DNA from: Ursus arctos
Taxonomy: Eukaryota > Chordata > Mammalia > Carnivora > Ursidae
Length of the DNA: 64,000 nucleotides
Assembly (NCBI RefSeq): GCF_023065955.2
Contig: NW_026622875.1
Location: 10,456,501-10,520,500, forward strand
Direction of reading: 5' to 3'
Positions 57,330 through 64,000 of this stretch are shown piece after piece. The stretch's first letter is position 1. Each line of letters begins with the position of its first letter. The position numbers and the translations under genes were made by a program. The notes under the pieces are model-generated. The model had not been told where the DNA came from. It did no database searches and worked only from the letters and a program-made list of their open reading frames with translations.

Positions 57330-58700
57330 GCATAGTGACCTAAATAGAGTTCCCTCCCTCTCCCCATCCATTCTCAACTTTAAGCTATTTCTCTTTCCTG
57401 GAACCTATAGGTTTGTAGACTTTGAATTCATTCTGGCGTAAGTGGGACTTATGGGACAATGTGGGACTCTATCCAAGTGTCAGGCCAAGGACAAAGAACA
57501 GAAAGCGACAGGAACTGGGAAGATCTTGTCACTTAAAGTTCCCAAGGCAAAGTTGCCATCAGCATTTTATGAACGTGGACAGTGTTCCTGACACTGGAAA
57601 GACCAATAAAGAATGAATGGGAGATCAAAACTTTTCCTGCATTTGAGGTTTGGAGAGCACAGGAACATCGCAATCAAAGTGGATTTGTCAGATGCCTCAA
57701 TAGGCAACTAACAGCCCTGCCTCTACAACAGAAGGCCACAGAGGTAGAAACCCCTCTTCCACACCCCACCACCTCTGGAATTCCCACAGTTTCAAATACC
57801 ACACACCCAGACCTGAGCTGTAATGAGCCAACAAGAAAAAATCACATCTATAAGAGGCCATCAGCCAAAAGAATCACAGAACAAATTTCCAATGAAACAG
57901 AATGTCTGTAGGAGAAAATGTAGCCTTGAATTAAAAAATAATAAGAAAAACACCAAAGAGATTTCAGAATTTGACCCACTTCTCAGTACCTCCACCACAG
58001 CTACTATATTCCATGCCACCACCCTCTCTCGTCAGTGTTATTACGATACCTCCTATTGCTCTCCTTATTGTCTTCACACAGAAGTCAGATTTTTCTATCA
58101 AAAAAGGAAGGCAAAGAGGAGGCACTGTGGAAGATTTTGGCAGTGAGGACTTGGTTTATGAATCTCCCAAGACCTTGCATAAAAACAGAGAGCAACTAAG
58201 AGAGCAAAAACAAAGAGCCATGGATAACATCAATAACAAAACTAGGCGATAAGATATCCCCACAAGTAAGGAGGTGGCAAAAGCCACTAAAATCCATGTG
58301 GTATCATGGTGTATGGGAGAAAGTAGAGAGAAGGCACTTAGGCTTTAGCTAGCCCTGAGCATGGGAGAGCCCTAAAATCATGAATAAGTACCGTCTGGAA
58401 AGCACAGTGGACCAATCTAAGAGTCACAAGGAAACTTTCAATTCACAGTGAGTGAAGACTATTATGGACTATACTATAATCAGGGCTAGAGCAGTTTGGG
58501 TCTTATAACCTCCTGACACTAACAAAACTGCCTTTCAAGCCAAAGCCCTACACTATAGAAAAATTACTTTTAGCACGATATAAATTGAACAAGACAGGAA
58601 AATATAGACAAAGAAAGAGATGATCCATGTAACATTGGAGGAGGGAAATAAAGGAAGTAGATTGCAACTTTCTCAACCCAGAAAAAAAAAAAAAGGAAAA
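57330..58700 (+). other. ORF-rich unassigned block, perhaps an old L1 5' region
   Basis: Overlapping plus-strand ORFs of 64, 109, 107 and 93 codons (57422-58252) occupy all three frames, and none has a motif I know. Downstream text such as GAGAAGGCACTTAGGCTTTA, GAGCATGGGAGAGCCCTAAA and CAAAGCCCTACACTATAGAA resembles leader sequence of old L1 elements from memory. With L1 pieces right after it, a degraded L1 5' UTR/ORF1 region is the likeliest reading. A retrocopied or unknown exon is not excluded. Confidence 0.35.
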
Positions 58701-58859
58701 AGAAAAGAAGAGCTTAATAAAAAATATAAATCACAAACATAAAGGCAGAAGGAATAACCCAAGCAAATCAGGCATTACACTAAATGTGAACACTAAAATC
58801 TATCATTAATCAGACTGCGTTAAAACAATAACAACAAAAAAAACATTAAGAGAGAAGAT

Positions 58860-59045
58860 CCTAAGAGTTCTCATGACTGGGATACTTTTTTTCTTTTCTT
58901 TTTATTGTATTTATAAGAGATAGATAATGAATGTCAACTAAACTCTATGATATATAATATATGTGGTAATCATTTCACAAACCATCATGTGATACATCTT
59001 AAACATATACAGTGAAGTATATCAGTTATTTCTCAATACAGAAAA
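58860..59045 (+). mobile_element. Old L1 3' end
   Basis: AAGAGTTCTCATGACTGGG, TTTATTGTATTTATAAGAG, ATGTCAACTAAACTCTATG, GTGGTAATCATTTCACAAAC and GTATATCAGTTATTTCTCAA follow the end of L1M 3' UTRs (compare 37540-37655 in L1-G). Confidence 0.7.
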
Positions 59046-59515
59046 AAAAGACAGGCTATTTGTTACTTCAAAGAAATACATTTATAATAAAGTTATGGTG
59101 GAAAATAACAAGTTAGGAAAAGAAAAGAAAAAAATACCAGGCAAAGGCAAACAAAAATGAAGTCAGCATAGAATATCAACAGGGTGAAATTTAAAGTTAA
59201 AAGCAATAAATAGGATACAAATAGATACTATATCAAAATAGAAGTTCTGCTACAACTTATGAAGAAAATACAATAATTATAAATATGTACAAAACAATTA
59301 AGTAATTAATTATATAAAGCAAAAACATTCGAAATGGAATAAGAATTTGATATGTATAATATTAAAACAAAAGCCTACAATAGGTTTATTTCATAATGAG
59401 ACAGGTCTAGACAACAAAAAAGATACAGCATATATTTACTGAATTGATGATTTGTCTGGCTATAAAGAAAACCTTGTTGTCAGAATAAAATCCAATTAAA
59501 TTAGAAACAGAGTTT

Positions 59516-59710
59516 TTTTTTTAACTGATTTATTTATTTTAGGAGTGGGCGAAGGGCAGAGGGAGAGGGAGAGAGAAACTCCAAGCCGACTCCAAGCTGA
59601 GCACAGAGCCCAACTTGGGCTCTCTCTCTCTCTCTCACAACCCTGAGATCAGGACCTGAGCTGAAACCAAGAGTTGGAGGCTAAACTGACTGTACCACCC
59701 AGGTGCCCCA
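59516..59710 (-). mobile_element. Can-SINE, antisense, older type
   Basis: It has a T-run, TTATTTATTTTAGGAGTGGG, GGCAGAGGGAGAGGGAGAG and head GACTGTACCACCCAGGTGCC. Identical GAAACAGAGTTT flanks lie at 59504-59515 and 59711-59722, followed by a long A-run. Confidence 0.93.
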
Positions 59711-60172
59711 GAAACAGAGTTTAAAAAAAAAAAAAAAAATCCTCAAGTACTCAGATATTAGGAAACGCTCTCCTTGAGAGCACTTGCATCAGAGAAGACA
59801 CAAATGTGAAACAAGGAAGTTTCAAAAGAGAACACTTTATAGCAGATAAAGTAGTATGCAAACTTTACTAGAATGTAAGCACATTTATGTCAAGAATTTT
59901 GTGTTTACATATTCCCAAATCAGTGAACACAATAAGTGTTCAATAAATATTTACTGAATACATACCAAAACTAATGAGGTACAACAAAACACTATTCAGA
60001 TGAAAACTAAAATATTTGGTACTCACCATCAAAATTATAAAAACAGTAACAAAAAAATTATGAAGATGAAATTAATAAGAGGAATCCCCAAGTTAATTTT
60101 TAATGAAAAAAATAAATCCAAAGCTGGTTCTTTGAAAATATAAAGATTAGTGATTAATCTGATCAAGAAAAA

Positions 60173-60340
60173 GGGGTGCCTTGGCTCAGGTCATGATCTC
60201 TTAGTCATGAGATCTGTCCCATGGCAGGCTCCATATTCAGCAGGGAGTTTGCTTAGGGTTCTCTCGCTCCCCCTTCCTTTGCCCCTCCCCTGGCTCATGT
60301 TCTCTCTCTAAGATACATAAATAAATCTTTTTAAAAAAAG
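60173..60340 (+). mobile_element. Can-SINE, sense, A-box region deleted
   Basis: GGGGTGCC passes straight into TTGGCTCAGGTCATGATCTC, so about 30 bases of the tRNA-like head, including the A box, are missing. A CT-rich body and AAATAAATCTTTTTAAAAAA tail are present. It would not be transcribable by the usual internal promoter. Confidence 0.9.
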
Positions 60341-60625
60341 AAAAAAGAGGGAAACACACAAATGAGTATAGAAATGAGACTGGAACCAGAGACAAAGGAA
60401 AATGAAAATAATTATCAGAAAATATTGTATGTAACTCTATAATTTTATAGACCTCTCAAGAAAGATGATAAATTTATAAACCTCTCAAGAAGGATTATTT
60501 CCTAGCAAAAGAGAAAACTATTAAATTTGACCTCAAGAAGAAACTGAAAATCTGAGTAAATATATAACACTAAAGAAACTAAAAAGGTAAAAAAAAAAAA
60601 AACAAAAAAAACCCTAAACACTTGT

Positions 60626-60818
60626 TTTTTTTTTTTTTTTTTTAAGATTTTATTTATTTATTTGACAGAGAGAGAAGAGAGGGAACACAAGCAGGGGGAG
60701 TGGGAGAGGAAGAAGCAGGCTCTTAGTGGAGGAGCCTGATGTGGGGCTCGAACCCAGAACGCTGGTATCATGCCCTGAGCCGAAGGCAGACGCTTAACCG
60801 CTGCGCTACCCAGGCGCC
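60626..60818 (-). mobile_element. Can-SINE (bear/seal type), antisense, perfect duplication
   Basis: It has the younger body (GAAGAGAGGGAACACAAGCA, GGGGAGTGGGAGAGGAAGAA) and head CCGCTGCGCTACCCAGGCGC with CpGs retained. CCCTAAACACTTGT is identical at 60612-60625 and 60819-60832. The antisense poly(A) is a T-run of about 18. It looks recent. Confidence 0.96.
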
Positions 60819-61034
60819 CCCTAAACACTTGTATTATTAGAAATTCAATTGCATGAGGGGATTCAAAAGAGCATACTTGTAAGCATTGATTTGAAAAAAT
60901 ATATAACATTTTTATGTTTGTATCTATCTAAGTAGGAATCCCTCCATAAAACAGTTACAACTGCCAAGAAGAGTAACTTTCCCAGTATCTAGAAAAGTGG
61001 CCAATGGGCATACCCTAATACCTAACAACTCCTT

Positions 61035-61440
61035 AGAGACGCTTTCCCACAAGAGCTTAAGCAGATATGATCAGAAACATTGACTTGTAATGGCGAAGAT
61101 CTGAAAATAATCTAAATGTCCATGGAAGGGGGATGGATGAACACATTATGATACATTCAAACAAATGACCTTATGCAGCAGTTAAAATGGTTACAGCTCA
61201 AAAATATGTTGAGCGAAGAAAACAAGTTGTAGAAAATTATTTGTATATGAAACCAGTTACATAAATTTTTAAAATTAACAAGACAATGACTATGCATGTG
61301 TTTCAGACACATATGTATGTAATGAAAGTGTGGAAATGTGGACTGGATACACGGTAACATCACAGGGATTGCCTGCAGAGAGAAGCAGCAGCGCACACCC
61401 TAGAAAGGGAAAGATGGGAACCTCAACTTTAATTTTCACC
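61035..61440 (+). mobile_element. Old L1-type 3' fragment
   Basis: ATAATCTAAATGTCCATGGA, GGATGGATGAACACATTATG, TTATGCAGCAGTTAAAATGG and TATGAAACCAGTTACATAAA follow the end of ORF2 and 3' UTR of old L1/HAL1 elements. Confidence 0.6.
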
Positions 61441-63491
61441 ACTTAAAATGAGATCTAAAATAAATATGACAAACTCTCAATATGATTTAAAATTCTGGAA
61501 ATATGCACAATTTTGTATAACCCTTAGTCAAGTTTTAAATTTATATTGCCTGTCAAAAGCTCTTTTCTGCATTTCTTTTGTCCTGGATGTTCCCAGTTTC
61601 CTGAGAGGCACACAGTACTGTCTCTTTCCCCATACCAACTCTCCAAAAGCAATCCCATAGCTGCTGTTGGTATTTAGTGTAATTTAAAGAAACTTATTAC
61701 TCTCACAGATACCTAATTATTAAATCTATATCTGTATGTACTTTCCAAATATCAAAATATCAGAACAGGGAGTTGCATCTTTGTAATTGAAGTGATGTTT
61801 TTCTGGGAAACGAGTTTTCCCCGGGCTCCCAGAATCACATCTGCTAGGCAACCTTTTATATGCCTGTGTGTATTTCAAGTTCAGCTCAATGAAGACAATT
61901 AACTTGAGCATTGTTTTATTATTACATTAATGCAAAAGACTTGCATAGGGACATTCTAGTATTCACAATACCGCAAATTATTGCATAAACACATGTCTCA
62001 GTTCCCTAGATGGATAGGGTGACCAAACACATGACAAATCTGTTTTACTTAGACTATTGTTTGCTAGTGAATATGTGTTTAGAGAAATACAGGTAGGGGA
62101 GATGGCTGAGTTTGGAATTAGGCACTTGATACTCTCAAGGCTGCTGCTTCTTCTCAAGGCTTCTTCTTCAAAGAGACCAGAAGGCTATTTCTCTATAATG
62201 TACAAGCGGCAGAGCAGGATACAACTTTTTGGCTGTGCATATACAGGCAGATTGCCACTGGCTGGAACCGAAAGCTCAGTAACTTCCCCATTAGCATTGG
62301 ATTTAGACTTTTACCTTCAGCTTGTTTTAAATAATTTTTTACATAATCCAAGATTCCTTTAAGGAGTACAAACAACATATGCCTTCTAATAAATCTGATA
62401 AATGTATTTAGATTTCTATACCACTTAGTATCAGGTAGTACACAATTTATAATATTAAATAACTAAAAGCTTGGTTTCCTATAGTTTTATTAGTTTTTTT
62501 CTTAATTGGTCTATTATAGTCATTTAAAAACACTGAACATTTCTTATAAGAATTAGAAACTTCTGTTTCTACTATACTGAAGTCAGATAAATGACTCCTG
62601 AAAATGTTAGAATCATACTGGTAATTTAAATATATATGTATAAGCATATATGCTTAATTTAAGTATATATATACACACACAAGTCAAATCTTTAATTACC
62701 TAAATTTAAACCATTGTTTTTGGTAATACTGCATTTTAATGTATAATATGCCCATGTGCCATTGGTTCTTAAATACCAATATCCATGCTTCATAGTAGAA
62801 AAATTGCTTAAATAGTTTAGGAATAAAATTATATTATATACTAGGGTCATTTGTATTAATATGTGTGACTTTTTGGTTCAGAAATATACTCATATAGGCT
62901 GAACTTTCAAAAATATTTTATACTCTGGTTTAATATCAAGAAGTTTTAATTTTGCAGTATGTTAACACAAAACACTTGATAGCTCTGTGAAAACTTTTGT
63001 AATACAGAGAAATTATACTAGTCACTCACATTACAGTTAAAAAATTCAAATAGATATACTTATTACTATAATCAGTTATTACAGAATCATTGTTATTTGA
63101 TATATAGTGGGAATAAAATATGAAATATTCCTCTGAAGGCAAAGGTATACAATCACATTTCCATAAAAGTGAGGAAGCAAAATAAAGCATTTATTTCTGA
63201 ACTCTCCATATATGTCCAAAGAATTTGGAAACTTTATCACTAAATCCAAATGGAATACTTAGGAAATAAATTTATCTGAATATCAAATGTACCCCACAAA
63301 ATGTAACTCTTACTTAGACTAAAACTCTGATGGAATTAAGTAAAGGCATTTCTGTAGTTATTCAGAAAGATGAATGGCTATTAAATGAAATCTTAATGAC
63401 AATGGGCACTCTGGCTCTGAATAAATGTAGTAATAATCCCTTTTCCCTTAAAAAAAAACCCCACAGAATTCTTCTAAAGCACAGTGTGTTA
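61441..63491. other. Unique AT-rich DNA, no gene seen
   Basis: The ORFs at 62057-62362 and 61448-61660 have no recognisable motif. A TA/CA-rich low-complexity run is at 62625-62680. The slightly GC-richer stretch at 61795-61870 is not a known repeat. Confidence 0.45.
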
Positions 63492-63582
63492 GTGCTCACT
63501 TTAGTAGCACATATACTAAAATGGGTTAGCATGGCCTCTGTACAAGGATGACATGCAATTCCTAAAGCAGTCCATATTTTTT
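63492..63582 (+). pseudogene. RNU6: U6 snRNA retropseudogene, internally deleted, fused to L1
   Basis: U6 is the catalytic-core spliceosomal RNA. The copy starts at the U6 5' end, GTGCTCACTTTAGTAGCACA (U6 has GTGCTCGCTTCGGCAGCACA). It keeps TATACTAAAAT, TTAGCATGGCC, CAAGGATGACA and the end TCCATATTTTTT. About 17 bases are missing after ACTAAAAT, and these include the ACAGAGA box that pairs with the 5' splice site, so it cannot work. Many differences are C-to-T or G-to-A, typical of CpG decay, so it is older than the 7SK copy. The T-run at its 3' end passes directly into L1 sequence. Confidence 0.93.
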
Positions 63583-64000
63583 AAGATATGGAAGCAACCC
63601 AAATGTCCATCAATAGATGAATGGATAAAGAAGATGTGTATATATATAATATATATATATTACATATATACACATGTGTATATATATATTATATATATAT
63701 TACATATATACACATACACATGTATATGTGTACATATATTTATATATGTATATGTGTGCTAAATATATACATACTTACTGGAATATTACTTAGCCACAAA
63801 AGGAATGAGATCTTGTCCTTTGTGACAACATGGATGGACCTAGAGGGTATTATGCTAAGTGAAGTAAGTCAAAGAGTTGGAAGACAAATACCATATGATT
63901 TCACTTATATGTGGAATCTAAAAAAAAAATGAATAAAGAAACAAAAAGCAGAACCAGACCTATAAATTCAGAGAACAAACTGATGGTTACTGGAGGGGAG
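63583..64000 (+). mobile_element. L1 3' fragment joined to U6, runs off the window
   Basis: AAGATATGGAAGCAACCCAA, ATGTCCATCAATAGATGAAT and GATAAAGAAGATGTG are the end of L1 ORF2. After a TA-rich expansion it continues ACTGGAATATTACTTAGCC, ACATGGATGGACCTAGAGGG, ATGCTAAGTGAAGTAAGTCA and AACAAACTGATGGTTACTGG into the 3' UTR. It is in the same orientation as U6. The L1 3' end and the right target duplication lie beyond the window. Confidence 0.92.
63633..63778 (+). repeat. TA/CA-rich microsatellite inside the L1 fragment
   Basis: Alternating TATATA and CACATGTG-type units over about 145 bp replace the short TATATATAC of the L1 consensus. Likely unstable in length. Confidence 0.92.

Larger units (their letters stand above)
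59060..60600 (+). mobile_element. Old L1 ORF2 fragment, interrupted by two SINEs
   Basis: AAAAATACCAGGCAAAGGC and GAAGTTCTGCTACAACTT sit where the endonuclease domain would be. Then AAAGCTGGTTCTTTGAAAAT and TTAGTGATTAATCTGATCAAG, and after the SINE ATGAGTATAGAAATGAGACT, echo the ORF2 linker region (compare 2920-2960 in L1-A). Very diverged and frameless. Confidence 0.5.

Noticed and set aside
62057..62362. A 101-codon ORF in unique DNA as a small gene
   Set aside because: No motif, no similarity I recognise and no supporting start or splice context; an opposite-strand ORF overlaps it.
63492..63582. A functional U6 gene
   Set aside because: The ACAGAGA box is deleted, many substitutions are present, and the 3' end is fused to L1.

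Overview
The window is non-coding, repeat-dense nuclear DNA from a mammal, most probably a caniform carnivore of the bear or seal type. The main evidence is 22 tRNA-Lys-derived carnivore SINEs. Several are the GGGGCGCCTGGGTGGC type whose antisense body carries GACAGAGAGAGA and AAGCAGGGGGAGTGGGAGAG, the form I associate with bears and pinnipeds. None has the GGGATCCCTGGGTGGCGCAG head of dog SINEC_Cf. Carnivore-type LINE-1 (L1) copies agree with this. I found no host protein-coding exon, CpG island or functional RNA gene. Every ORF with recognisable similarity belongs to a dead L1; the rest look like chance ORFs in AT-rich DNA.

Layout. 1-5947: a nearly complete sense L1 with a tandem-repeat 5' UTR, broken ORF1 and ORF2, and a G-rich 3' UTR. 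5948-10676: AT-rich unique DNA with MER5A-like and MER20-like hAT fossils and one SINE. 10677-14490: an old antisense L1 split by an MLT2-type LTR and four SINEs. 16662-18285: an antisense carnivore L1 holding a 704-bp solo LTR. 22440-26820: a second long sense L1 that has lost about 1 kb of its reverse transcriptase (RT) region. 30600-38400: old L1 3' ends, L2 and MIR pieces and six SINEs. 42130-42560: a repeat-free stretch that has kept CpGs. 43070-44640: an L2-like region hit by a SINE and by a 3'-truncated, tailless 7SK RNA retrocopy. 47590-49440: an unassigned old repeat with a (TG)25 tract and a young 5'-truncated L1. 51676-52036: an MLT1/MST-type LTR. 57330-61440: old L1 debris with three SINEs. 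63492-64000: a U6 snRNA pseudogene fused to an L1 3' fragment that runs off the window.

The parts relate through one mechanism. L1 protein activity, in trans, explains the SINE insertions with poly(A) tails and target-site duplications (TSDs), the 7SK retrocopy and the U6-L1 fusion. The window reads as a layered record of L1-driven retrotransposition plus LTR and hAT insertions. The best candidates for a second look are the tailless 7SK copy with 16-bp TSDs, the U6-L1 chimera, the solo LTR with TG/CA ends and a 5-bp TSD, and the CpG-retaining unique block. I found no previously undescribed gene system. Repeat family names are from memory of consensus sequences, not from a search.
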